From Burkholderiales bacterium (GTDB lineage: Bacteria; Pseudomonadota; Gammaproteobacteria; Burkholderiales; JAHFRG01), in contig DASZZH010000023.1 of assembly GCA_035543335.1 (NCBI GenBank), forward strand, positions 1 to 64,000: DNA of 64,000 nucleotides, written 5' to 3'. The first letter of the stretch is position 1; each line of letters begins with the position of its first letter. The notes beneath the pieces were generated by a model. That model searched no databases. It was not told the origin of the DNA and saw only the letters and a program-made list of their open reading frames with translations. Both the position numbers and the translations under genes were made by a program. Positions 8,909 through 16,595 of this stretch are shown here, piece by piece.

Positions 8909-9068
8909 TTTTTCACGCTGCGGGTCGTGAATTTCAGAAGGTATCGCATCAGGTCCCCCAAAATATCGCCTGCGCGGCATTAATGCGCGTTGAAGGGCGC
9001 TTTAAAAGGATGTTTGGCTACGAACAAATGCTGTCGCGGATTCGAATGCTGCCGGGCGCGCCCGGCAG

Positions 9069-9225
9069 GCGAAACTGGGCATTTCTGGGAATTGGCCGTG
9101 CCGCTCGCGTGATGGCGCTCCTGCCACGTATTCTCATATACACCTGGGTTTCGGAGATGGCGGCAATCGGCCAAAAGCGGCCGGTCGAGTATTTCCCCCA
9201 TAGCAGTCACTCGATCACGTTATTG
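9069..9225. repeat. Dispersed repeat B, copy 2, with a shared tail
   Basis: Bases 9069-9190 match 369-490. The tail, containing CGGTCGAGTATTTCCCCCAT and GTCACTCGA, recurs at about 16464-16515. It separates the GTAG array from the integron integrase. The rest of 8612-9301 has no gene. Confidence 0.65.
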
Positions 9226-9301
9226 GTCGGCTGAGACGAGTCTGAGCCAGCAGCAGACCAACACTCACTCATGGCCGTGCGATGCGCTTAAGCTAAGAGC
9301 T

Positions 9302-10243
9302 TCACAGTGCATCAAGTGGGCTGGTTACCCGCTTGGTCACCTCCAAGACATGCGTATAGATCATCGTGGTCTGGAGGTTGCGGTGCCCGAGCAAGAGTTG
9401 AATTTTCCGGATGTCCGTCCCCGACGCGAGCAGTTGTGTAGCGAACGAATGTCTCAGCGTGTGAACAGTCGCGTGCTTCAAGATTCCCGCGCGTTCCGCA
9501 GCCTGACGGAATGCGCGCTGGATCGTCGCGGGCGATACATGCCAACGGGCCAGGCGCCCACTTTGACCCCAAGGTCGGCACACGGAAGACGGGAACACGA
9601 ACTGCCAACCGAGGGACTCGAATGCCTTCGGATATTTACGTTCAAGCGCACCGGGTAACGGTGCGAGGCCCGCTCCACGGCTTCGGTCATCGGTATGCAA
9701 TTGCGCAACCTGCATCAGGTGCGCCTGCAAGTCCGCCTGTAAGCGGGCGGGAAGGACGGTCGCCCTGTCTTTCCCGTCCTTGCCATTGCGAACGTTAATG
9801 ATCGACGAGCCGAAATCAATATCTTTGACCCGCAAGGTGCAACACTCCTCGACCCTGAGGCCCGAGCCAAACATCAACTGTGCCATTAGCGCCCTTGTCC
9901 CAGACATCTGCGACAAAACCGCCGAAACCTCGCTCGCTGTCATCACCACAGGAATACGCTTGCGCTGCTGCACACGATTCAGTCCGCTCATCTCGCCGAG
10001 CGGAACAACCAGTACATCGCGATAGAGAAACACAAGCGCATTGAGAGCCTGCGTCTGGGTCGACGCTGCGACTTTGCGCTGAACCGCCAAGTGGTTCACA
10101 AACTGCGTCACCTCGGCCTCTCGGAGTTCCCGAGGATGACGTTTGCCGTGGAAGAAAATGAATTGCCGAATCCAGAACCGATAGGCTTCTTCTGTGCGGG
10201 GACTGAGGTGCCGACGTCGGCAGACCGCATGAACCTGATCCAT
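9302..10243 (-). CDS. intI: Integron integrase IntI
   Basis: Tyrosine recombinase that inserts and excises gene cassettes at attI/attC. 313 residues from the first ATG. Motifs: FGSGLRVEECCTLRVKDIDF (first Arg), VHTLRHSFATQL (His-x-x-Arg), LLGHRNLQTTMIYTHV (Tyr). The insert LPGALERKYPKAFESLGWQFVFPS between the catalytic motifs is the extra segment that separates IntI from other tyrosine recombinases. The gene points away from the cassettes, as in standard integrons. The N-terminus may be damaged: a well-placed ATG at 10301 with CCAGGAG upstream reads into a stop, but would join this frame if the G-run held one G fewer. Confidence 0.93.
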   Translation of the reverse strand: MDQVHAVCRRRHLSPRTEEAYRFWIRQFIFFHGKRHPRELREAEVTQFVNHLAVQRKVAASTQTQALNALVFLYRDVLVVPLGEMSGLNRVQQRKRIPVVMTASEVSAVLSQMSGTRALMAQLMFGSGLRVEECCTLRVKDIDFGSSIINVRNGKDGKDRATVLPARLQADLQAHLMQVAQLHTDDRSRGAGLAPLPGALERKYPKAFESLGWQFVFPSSVCRPWGQSGRLARWHVSPATIQRAFRQAAERAGILKHATVHTLRHSFATQLLASGTDIRKIQLLLGHRNLQTTMIYTHVLEVTKRVTSPLDAL

Positions 10244-10481
10244 CAGGCGCGGCGGCGAGGCGACGGTGTTGCTTTGAGGGGGTTGGCTAATCGGGCCCCA
10301 TAAGTGTCACTCCTGGTTGAGGGTGAAAGCCTCCACAGTACACCGGCGTCATCGATCTGTATTATTATTGCATATGCGGACAGACAACCTCAGGGCACAC
10401 ACAATGAATCAAGCAGTTATTGCGCATCGGCATGTTCTGAGAATTTCAATAGTCCTGACCGGCCGGTCTGGTGAATAACTG
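10244..10481 (+). other. attI region of the integron
   Basis: Region between intI and the first cassette. The recombination point is at GTTAGGG (10481-10487), cut after the first G, where the first cassette begins. The complementary CCCTAAC opens that cassette's attC at 11081, confirming the boundary. The expected cassette promoter would lie here or inside intI; I cannot place it. The stretch 10461-10487 resembles 18391-18417. Confidence 0.75.
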
Positions 10482-10504
10482 TTAGGGTGCACGGTGGATC
10501 AGAG

Positions 10505-11071
10505 ATGACTAGCGTGAAGAGCCCGCTCTACGTGAACTTCTTTGACGCGATTAACGATGTTAAGGTGAAGGCAATCATGGCCGGCCTTGCTGAAGTGATC
10601 AACACAAGGAAGCCCGACCAGATCTATTGCCTGTTCGCCTCTCCGGGCGGAGGGGTGGACGCAGGCATCACCCTATACAACTTCCTTCGCTCCCTCCCAG
10701 TTGAGATCGTGATGCACAATACCGGGAGCATTGACTCGATTGCAAATGTCGTTTTCCTCGCGGCGAACATACGGTTCGCCTCTGTGCATTCGTCCTTTCT
10801 GTTTCATGGAGTAACCTGGAACTTTGCGGCCAACACCTCCATGAACAGGGGTCAATTGGCAGAAACGCTCAGTGGCCTTGATGCCTCAGAGTCCAAGATT
10901 CGCGGATTGATCACGGAGAGAACCAAGTTGACGGCCGAGGAGGTTCGTTCCCTGTTCGCTCAGGGCGAGAGCAAGGCCCCCGAGTGGGCGCTAGAGAAGG
11001 GAATCGTCAGTGAAATCAAGAATCCGATGATTCCGACGGACGTCCCAATCGTTTCACTTAACCTGGTGTGA
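10505..11071 (+). CDS. Integron cassette 1: ClpP/crotonase-fold serine-protease-like protein
   Basis: 188 residues from the ATG at 10505 (a GTG at 10487 is also in frame but lies within the recombination site). The fold is that of ClpP-like proteins: SPGGGVDAG corresponds to the ClpP SPGG motif, the Ser of GSIDSIAN aligns with the catalytic Ser of the ClpP GxxxSMG motif, and the His of FLFHGVTW with the catalytic His. The third catalytic residue cannot be assigned by eye. No signal peptide, so cytoplasmic. As the first cassette it should be the best expressed. What it cleaves, and whether it works with a Clp ATPase, is unknown. Confidence 0.8.
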   Translation: MTSVKSPLYVNFFDAINDVKVKAIMAGLAEVINTRKPDQIYCLFASPGGGVDAGITLYNFLRSLPVEIVMHNTGSIDSIANVVFLAANIRFASVHSSFLFHGVTWNFAANTSMNRGQLAETLSGLDASESKIRGLITERTKLTAEEVRSLFAQGESKAPEWALEKGIVSEIKNPMIPTDVPIVSLNLV

Positions 11072-11080
11072 TGTTGTGCG

Positions 11081-11141
11081 CCCTAACCCGCGGCTGCAGC
11101 CGACACGCTTGCGCGTGCCGCTGAGCCGCAAGCCGTTAGTC
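11081..11141 (+). other. attC site of cassette 1
   Basis: Starts with CCCTAAC, complementary to the GTTAGGG that opens the cassette, and ends with GTTAGTC, where the next cassette begins. Between them are imperfect inverted arms (GCGGCT...AGCCGC) able to fold the bottom strand. About 61 bp. Confidence 0.88.
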
Positions 11142-11155
11142 ATCATTACACGGCC

Positions 11156-11731
11156 ATGAATGTGCGACTGAAGGTTTCCCGAGAGCGCAACTTTTCTGCA
11201 CACCATATGCTTCTGCGGATTGCAGCTGCGGCACTTGAGGATGCCGAGAAGAAACAACCCGGCTGGTTCTCTGCACAATTCACGGCAATGACCATGTCTG
11301 CTTTGTCCCTCGAGGCGATCTGCAACGCGGTCGGCGAAAGAGTCATGGCTGACTGGAAGGACTTTGAGAGTGCAAGCCCTACTGCAAAGCTCAGGCTCAT
11401 TTGTCAACAGACCGGTATTGAGTACAACCGAAATAAGGAGCCTTGGGCAACCGCGTGCTGGCTTTCGCGGTTCAGAAATGCGATAGCACACGCTAAACCA
11501 GAATTTGTGAAGCAGGACGTCGTCTGGACCGAGGAAGAATATGAACGTAGACGCAGTGAGTACCCAAAGTCCACGCTTGAGGCCGAAATCACTCTGGGAA
11601 ACGCTCGTCGCGCGGTACGCGGAATGGACAAGATCAAAGATCTTCTATGCGAGAAAATTCCAGCGGAAAATCGCTTGGGCCTGTACAGTGATGCATGGAC
11701 TGGCTCTGCGAAGATGGCGAATGATGACTAA
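11156..11731 (+). CDS. Integron cassette 2: HEPN-like hypothetical protein
   Basis: 191 residues, mostly helical. The segment LSRFRNAIAHAKPEF holds Arg-x4-His, the catalytic pattern of HEPN ribonucleases. An upstream helical segment (TMSALSLEAICNAVGERV) fits the first HEPN helices. HEPN proteins act as RNA-cutting toxins or RNA-processing factors in defence systems, but some have lost catalysis, and no partner (MNT, helicase) sits beside it. It has no signal peptide. The start 20 bp after the cassette boundary is normal for cassettes. Function inferred from motif only. Confidence 0.7.
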   Translation: MNVRLKVSRERNFSAHHMLLRIAAAALEDAEKKQPGWFSAQFTAMTMSALSLEAICNAVGERVMADWKDFESASPTAKLRLICQQTGIEYNRNKEPWATACWLSRFRNAIAHAKPEFVKQDVVWTEEEYERRRSEYPKSTLEAEITLGNARRAVRGMDKIKDLLCEKIPAENRLGLYSDAWTGSAKMANDD

Positions 11732-11794
11732 CCGCGCGTTCGAGAGCGGACGCGCGCAAGAGCGGCGCGCGCACGCTCAACGCGAACGTTAGGG
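11726..11794 (+). other. attC site of cassette 2
   Basis: GACTAAC at the left is complementary to the GTTAGTC that opens the cassette; GTTAGGG closes it. The interior carries CGCGCGTTCGAGAGCG and CGCTC...AACGCGAACG arms. About 69 bp; it overlaps the last codons of the cassette gene. Confidence 0.88.
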
Positions 11795-11802
11795 GTCACG
11801 CT

Positions 11803-12204
11803 ATGGGATGGATTGCTGATTTACTCAAAGAAATTCCGAGCGCGGCCCGCTACAAGGCCGAGCTTGAAACGATGAAAGACGAGAACACATCTCTCAAGTC
11901 GCAAGTAAGCGATCTGCGGCAAGAAATACAGCGGAGAAATGATGAAGTTCAAAAAGAAAAATCGCATGGTCAACGCCTCGAAGAGGTGAGAGAGAAAATC
12001 TTACTGTTACTTGCCAAGAGCGGCGGCTCAACAGTCACAGAAATATCCAAGTCAATAAACATTGAAGTGCAATTAGCCAAATTTCATTTGAACGAACTTC
12101 TTGCAACCGAATTCGTTCATCATCCAGCGCCTTATGCCGCGTCAGAAAGGTGGGGCATTGAACAAGAAGGGCGGCGTTACTTGGTCAGTCATGGTTTGCT
12201 CTAA
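11803..12204 (+). CDS. Integron cassette 3: coiled-coil and winged-helix protein
   Basis: 133 residues. Residues about 15-60 form a heptad-rich coiled coil (AELETMKDENTSLKSQV, then DLRQEIQRRNDEVQKEK). Residues about 65-130 look like a winged-helix domain (EKILLLLAKSGGSTVTEIS, then VQLAKFHLNELLATEFVHH). Such a layout suggests a dimeric DNA-binding or adaptor protein. Similar small proteins are common in integron cassettes, but no function is known to me. No signal peptide. Confidence 0.7.
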   Translation: MGWIADLLKEIPSAARYKAELETMKDENTSLKSQVSDLRQEIQRRNDEVQKEKSHGQRLEEVREKILLLLAKSGGSTVTEISKSINIEVQLAKFHLNELLATEFVHHPAPYAASERWGIEQEGRRYLVSHGLL

Positions 12205-12207
12205 GAC

Positions 12208-12264
12208 CCCTAACCCGGCGCTCAAGGCGACCGCCTTCGGCGGCGCCTTAGCTTTGCGTTAGAT
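12208..12264 (+). other. attC site of cassette 3
   Basis: CCCTAAC to GTTAGAT, 57 bp. The core GGCGACCGCC...GGCGGCGCC is nearly identical to the core of the next attC, suggesting a common source for these two sites. Confidence 0.88.
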
Positions 12265-12269
12265 TGCCC

Positions 12270-12728
12270 ATGGTAGAAATCATTGCACTGGTCGCGGCAG
12301 TAACAGCACTGTGCGCCGTCCTGCTGGGACCGTTGGTTGCGCTATGGACCACTCAAAGGCAGTCACGCATTGCGGTCCGCGCGACCAATCGTCAAGCCTG
12401 GATTAATAGCCTGCGAGACGCATTCGCAGAGTTCATCTCTCTTGCCTCACTCCTATCCCTGGTTCCTGCTGGCAGAGAGCTTTACGAGAAGGTAGAACGA
12501 TTGGCATTCCTAGAGGCCAAGATAAAACTACTCCTGAATCCGAAAGAGACAGACCATCAACAGCTGATGTCTTTGGTAGGCGATACGCGCAGAGCGGTTG
12601 CCGCAACCATTCGCACTTCAAGGGAGGAGAAGGATCATGAACTGTTGGTTGAAGATGTCAAAGCACTGGTGCCGTTGGTTCAGGCCGTTCTGAAGCGCGA
12701 GTGGGAACGTGTTAAGCGAGTCGAATAG
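12270..12728 (+). CDS. Integron cassette 4: single-pass membrane protein
   Basis: 152 residues starting at ATG 12270, six bases after the attC boundary; a TTG at 12264 is in frame. An N-terminal hydrophobic segment (IIALVAAVTALCAVLLGPLV) is followed by WTTQRQSRIAVRATNRQAWI, then a long helical cytoplasmic-type region (LAFLEAKIKLLLNPKETDHQ; TRRAVAATIRTSREEKDHE). This layout, a TM anchor plus a helical NRQAWI-type region, is often seen in uncharacterised accessory proteins. No catalytic motif was seen. Confidence 0.7.
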   Translation: MVEIIALVAAVTALCAVLLGPLVALWTTQRQSRIAVRATNRQAWINSLRDAFAEFISLASLLSLVPAGRELYEKVERLAFLEAKIKLLLNPKETDHQQLMSLVGDTRRAVAATIRTSREEKDHELLVEDVKALVPLVQAVLKREWERVKRVE

Positions 12729-12731
12729 ACA

Positions 12732-12789
12732 ATCTAACTGTTCGTTGCAGGCGACCGCCTGCGGCGGCGCCTGAACTCGGTTGTTAGGT
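12732..12789 (+). other. attC site of cassette 4
   Basis: ATCTAAC, complementary to GTTAGAT at the cassette start, to GTTAGGT; 58 bp. The core is shared with the attC of cassette 3. Confidence 0.88.
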
Positions 12790-12796
12790 CGCGATC

Positions 12797-13411
12797 ATGC
12801 AGCGGGTACCGGTCACCATATCAGTACTGATTCTCATAGCTTGGGGCGGAACGTCCTGGTACCTCGTTTCATCGAATCAGCTGGGACTTACGAACGCGCA
12901 GCGAGTTGAGTACCTGATTCTTTTGGCTACGGCGGCGGGTGCCTTTATCTCAGCGACCTTTGTCGTATGGAGCTATCTGCAGAAAAACCAGGCGTTTGTT
13001 CTGAGTCAGAAGCCAGCACTTCTACTCTTTGTGAACAACCTCAAGCTGGCACGGTCTCAAACTAACCCGGAGGTTGTACACGTCACTCAGGTCGCTTATC
13101 ACAACATCACCGCGAATAGTTTCTATGATCTGACCATACGAGTGAGCGTGACGATCGCGAATCGAACTGTCGATCTAAGCGATCTCTTCACGCCTCGTAT
13201 GTATATGGCCGGTCGCGACCAGCGGCAACGGCAGTTTGTGACTATGGATGAATTAGGGCCGCGGGGGCTTGACCTGAATGCTATGACGGAAAGAGGAAAC
13301 GAGGCGGTACTTTCCTTACATTACACGTTCACGTTTTTGCGGAAGCCAGAGGTCGTTCAAGTCCAGGAGTACAGGTGGGAACGAGATAAGCAGTGCTGGA
13401 GCGTCCGCTAA
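12797..13411 (+). CDS. Integron cassette 5: two-pass membrane protein
   Basis: 204 residues. Two hydrophobic segments (VTISVLILIAWGGTSWYLV and EYLILLATAAGAFISATFVV) are followed by a soluble, probably beta-rich domain to the C-terminus (VVHVTQVAYHNITANSFYDL; AVLSLHYTFTFLRKPEVV). No enzyme motif. The start lies seven bases after the cassette boundary. Function unknown. Confidence 0.7.
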   Translation: MQRVPVTISVLILIAWGGTSWYLVSSNQLGLTNAQRVEYLILLATAAGAFISATFVVWSYLQKNQAFVLSQKPALLLFVNNLKLARSQTNPEVVHVTQVAYHNITANSFYDLTIRVSVTIANRTVDLSDLFTPRMYMAGRDQRQRQFVTMDELGPRGLDLNAMTERGNEAVLSLHYTFTFLRKPEVVQVQEYRWERDKQCWSVR

Positions 13412-13418
13412 CTTCGCG

Positions 13419-13499
13419 ACCTAACAGCCGGTTCGAGGGCGACGCTTTTGGCCCGGCGCTGCGCGCCTAAGCTCGCGCGCCTCAACCGGAACGTTGAAC
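13419..13499 (+). other. attC site of cassette 5 (last)
   Basis: ACCTAAC, complementary to GTTAGGT at the cassette start, to GTTGAAC; 81 bp. Inner arms AGCCGGTTCGAGG and CCTCAACCGG pair. No further cassette follows; metE is read from the other strand 113 bp away. Confidence 0.85.
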
Positions 13500-13549
13500 G
13501 TCTGCTTTCGGGCAGAGCGAAGGTCAGCTAAGGGTCGTTAGCCGACGTT

Positions 13550-13600
13550 TAGGGAAGTCAGCTTTCGGCCAAAAGCGGACACTGGCGAGCGGATCGTGAC
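13550..13600. repeat. Short dispersed repeat (GGCCAAAAGCGGACACTGG)
   Basis: The block GGCCAAAAGCGGACACTGGC with GAG following is the same as at about 1915-1940. It marks the edge between the integron and metE and may be the element at which the integron was joined to the rest of the island. Confidence 0.5.
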
Positions 13601-13611
13601 AATGGTTCCTT

Positions 13612-15924
13612 CTATACTTGCTCTCGCAACGCCTTCGCAGCGGCAACCATATTGGCAAGCGCCGCCTTGGTCTCCGGCCACCTTCGGGTCTTCAGGCCGC
13701 AGTCGGGGTTGACCCACAGGTTGCGGGCCGGTAACACAACTTGCGCTTTTTGCAGCAGCGCAGTCATTTCCTGTTCGGTAGGAACGCGGGGCGAGTGAAT
13801 GTCGTAGACGCCTGGACCGATCTCGTTCGGATAACGGAACCTCGCGAAGGCGTCGAGCAGCTCCATTTGCGACCGGGATGTTTCGATGGTGATGACATCG
13901 GCATCCATTTCGGCAACGGACTCGATGATATCGTTGAACTCCGAGTAGCACATATGGGTATGGATCTGAGTCTCGTCAGCCACACCGGACGAGGCCAACC
14001 GGAAGGTATCTACGGCCCAACGGAGATAATCCTTCCACTCCGCCTTGCGCAGGGGCAGCCCCTCGCGGATGGCCGGTTCGTCGATTTGGATGATGCGGAT
14101 GCCGGCTTTTTCGAGGTCGCACACTTCATCGCGAATCGCCAGGGCGATCTGTTTCGTCGTGATCGAACGTGGCTGATCGTCCCGTACGGATGACCATTGC
14201 AGGATCGTGACCGGCCCGGTGAGCATTCCTTTGACAGGCTTAGTGGTCAACGACTGCGCGTATTGCGACCATTTCACCGTCATCGGCGCTCGGCGTTCCA
14301 CATCACCATAGATGATGGGCGGCTTGACACAGCGCGAACCGTAGCTCTGCACCCAACCGTTAGCGGTGAACGCAAAACCGTCCAGAAGTTCGCCGAAGTA
14401 TTCCACCATGTCGTTGCGTTCGAACTCGCCGTGCACCAGCACATCCAAACCGATTTCTTCCTGCCAGCGGATGGCCTGCTCGGTTTCCCTGCGAATTGCC
14501 GCCTCGTACTGTTCTTGCGTCAATTCGCCCTTACGGAAGCGGCGCCGGAGCTTTCGCACTTCACCAGTTTGGGGGAAGGACCCGATCGTGGTTGTGGGAT
14601 ATAAAGGCAGCTTGAGGAGCGCGTGTTGTTTTGCCTGGCGCACGCCAAAAGGGCTTTGGCGTTTGAGATCGCCAGGAAGAACGGCGGCAAGACGCTGCTT
14701 CACGGCCGGCCTGTGGATCAAAACCGACTGGCGGCGGCTCTCCATGTCGAGCAAGTTCTCCTTGAGCTTGCCAGCGTATTGCCTGTGGGTCTCGGGCTGC
14801 GCCAATCCCTTCAGCGTAACGACTTCATCCAGCTTTTGCCGGGCAAAAGCCAGCCAACGCTTGATCTCGCCGGGCAGCGCCGCCTCGTCGTTTTCGATTG
14901 TGAGGTCACAGGGCGCATGCAGCAGCGAACAGGAATGTGCCAGCATCACTCGCTCACTACCGAGCTTTTCCACGGCCTTGGCGATCAGCGCCAAGGAATG
15001 GACGAAATCGTTTTTCCACACATTGCGGCCATCCACGACCCCTAGTGAGAGGCCCAACTCGGGTGGGATCAACGACAACACGGTGTTCAGTTGTGCCGGC
15101 GCCCTGACCAGGTCCAGATGCAGGAAGCGCACCGGAAGGCTCGCAGCTAGCTCGGCATTATCGTCAAGCCCTGCAAAGTAAGTGGCGAGGATGATCTTGA
15201 GTCCAGGACACGCTTTTGCAATCTTGGCATAGGCCGATTCATAGGCGCGCTTCGCTTCGTCCTGCAAATCCAGTGCGAGGAAGGGTTCGTCGATCTGGAC
15301 ATATTGCGCGCCGAGACCTTGAAGTTCGCCTAGAATTTGTAAGTAAACCGGCAAGAGCCGGTCGAGCAGGTCAAGGCGGTTGAAGCTCGGTTCTTTCTCC
15401 TTGCCGAGGAGCAAATAACTCACCGGTCCGATCAAGACGGGCTTGGCGTTGATGCCAATCGCTCGGGCCTCTTGGAATTCATCGAAGATTTTCCGCGAGC
15501 TCAAACGAAACGCCTGGTTCTTGGTGAACTCAGGCACCAGGTAGTGATAATTGGTATCGAACCACTTGGTCATCTCCATGGCGATGATGTCGAGACCGTC
15601 TTTCTGATAGCCCCGCGCCATGGCGAAGTATAAATCCAACTCGGAACCATCGGATTTTTCGAGCAGCGGTCGGTAGCGCGCGGGTATCGCGCCAACCATG
15701 AGCGAGAGATCGAGCACCTGGTCGTAAAACGAGAAATCGTTGCAGGGGATTAAATCAATGCCCGCCCCGTGCTGGAGCTGCCAGTTATTCCTGCGGATGG
15801 TCCGGCCGGCCTCCAGGAGTTCATCAAGGCTGATCTGGGAAGACCAGTAACTTTCGCAAGCTTTTTTGAGTTCTCTGTGGCTACCAATACGCGGATAGCC
15901 AAGGTTGTGCGTAAGCATGTGCAT
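13612..15924 (-). CDS. metE: Cobalamin-independent methionine synthase
   Basis: Transfers the methyl group of 5-methyltetrahydropteroyltri-glutamate to homocysteine, the last step of methionine synthesis, without B12. About 770 residues, the normal two-domain length. MHMLTHNLGYPRIG aligns with the family N-terminus, favouring the ATG at 15924; the ATG at 15918 and a GTG at 15936 are alternatives. The zinc-site motifs are present: HTHMCYSEF and VNPDCGLKTR near the C-terminus. A cobalamin riboswitch lies upstream, so the gene should be shut off when B12 is available. It sits between the integron and other cargo inside the island repeats. Confidence 0.95.
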   Translation of the reverse strand: MHMLTHNLGYPRIGSHRELKKACESYWSSQISLDELLEAGRTIRRNNWQLQHGAGIDLIPCNDFSFYDQVLDLSLMVGAIPARYRPLLEKSDGSELDLYFAMARGYQKDGLDIIAMEMTKWFDTNYHYLVPEFTKNQAFRLSSRKIFDEFQEARAIGINAKPVLIGPVSYLLLGKEKEPSFNRLDLLDRLLPVYLQILGELQGLGAQYVQIDEPFLALDLQDEAKRAYESAYAKIAKACPGLKIILATYFAGLDDNAELAASLPVRFLHLDLVRAPAQLNTVLSLIPPELGLSLGVVDGRNVWKNDFVHSLALIAKAVEKLGSERVMLAHSCSLLHAPCDLTIENDEAALPGEIKRWLAFARQKLDEVVTLKGLAQPETHRQYAGKLKENLLDMESRRQSVLIHRPAVKQRLAAVLPGDLKRQSPFGVRQAKQHALLKLPLYPTTTIGSFPQTGEVRKLRRRFRKGELTQEQYEAAIRRETEQAIRWQEEIGLDVLVHGEFERNDMVEYFGELLDGFAFTANGWVQSYGSRCVKPPIIYGDVERRAPMTVKWSQYAQSLTTKPVKGMLTGPVTILQWSSVRDDQPRSITTKQIALAIRDEVCDLEKAGIRIIQIDEPAIREGLPLRKAEWKDYLRWAVDTFRLASSGVADETQIHTHMCYSEFNDIIESVAEMDADVITIETSRSQMELLDAFARFRYPNEIGPGVYDIHSPRVPTEQEMTALLQKAQVVLPARNLWVNPDCGLKTRRWPETKAALANMVAAAKALREQV

Positions 15925-16049
15925 CTTTCCTTTCACAGGTTGGCGCTACCAAGAACGTAGCGATCCTGCCACGGAAAGAGGAAAGGCGAACACACCTCAC
16001 GAATGCAGGCGCAAAGAGTCCACCCGACTGAGCCTCAGACCGCGGAAGC

Positions 16050-16235
16050 ATCGCCGTTGCGGGTAAGGTAGGTCTCCTGGCTTGTCACGTTTGGCCACCC
16101 TTCCCATTCCTTGCTGGAACAGTGGGCATCAATGGCACAAACCTTGTACGTGACTTACAGTTGCGCGACAGCTCGTGATTTGCACACGATTCCCTGTTGC
16201 TCGCGTATAGCGAAACCTTATCCCATGGCTAAAAA
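16050..16235 (-). promoter_or_regulatory. Cobalamin riboswitch upstream of metE
   Basis: On the minus strand the leader contains, in order, AACAGGGAATCGTGTGCAAA, a GCCCACTG segment, and the B12 box AAGCCAGGAGACCTACC, which are the conserved parts of adenosylcobalamin-type riboswitches. It ends about 125 bp before the metE start. Binding of the coenzyme is expected to block expression of metE. The exact outer helix ends are estimated. Confidence 0.92.
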
Positions 16236-16369
16236 TCCAAGGCAAAGAATAACAGTTTATCGTGCATGTGTATAACTTTCGGACGCCCACGACTTTCTGA
16301 AAGCTAACCTGTATTGGTTGACAAATGTGGCGGTTCGCAAAAGCCTCATTCGTAGTTGGATGGCAGCCC

Positions 16370-16415
16370 GATCAGGGCTCGAACCAAGAACCCGGATTAA
16401 CGGTCAGCAGGAATG
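16370..16415 (-). other. tRNA-Asn(GTT) 3'-half remnant
   Basis: Minus strand shows CCGTTAATCCGG (anticodon loop TTAATC with GTT) and the T-arm GGTTCGAGCCC, ending in GGCTGCCA. No 5' half. It is followed on the plus strand by a GACCGCTTTGGGTCGG stretch from the hairpin repeat family. Confidence 0.5.
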
Positions 16416-16463
16416 ACCGCTTTGGGTCGGGAAGCGACCTTTGACGAACGTCAGTTGCCGGCC

Positions 16464-16515
16464 AAAAAAAGACGGTCGAGTATTTCCCCCATAGCCGTCA
16501 CTCGAATAACGATCC
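16464..16515. repeat. Dispersed repeat tail (CGGTCGAGTATTTCCCCCAT)
   Basis: Matches 9165-9225: a GGCCAAAA start, then CGGTCGAGTATTTCCCCCAT and GTCACTCGA. It lies between the tRNA-Asn remnant and the terminator of the next gene. Confidence 0.65.
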
Positions 16516-16524
16516 CTAAAAAAC

Positions 16525-16556
16525 GAAAGGGGTTTCGGACTGCCGAAACCCCTTTC
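16525..16556 (-). terminator. Rho-independent terminator
   Basis: GAAAGGGGTTTCGG and CCGAAACCCCTTTC are perfect 14-bp arms around a 4-nt loop; on the minus strand the stem is followed by GTTTTTT. It lies 40 bp after the stop of the GlcG-like gene, which it should terminate. Confidence 0.88.
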
Positions 16557-16595
16557 TTATACTCACGCTAAATCTAACTCTGCACAGAATACTTT

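Noticed and set aside
10360-10390. LexA box in front of intI
   Set aside because: CTGT and ACAG are present but 19 bp apart instead of 8, so not a standard SOS box.
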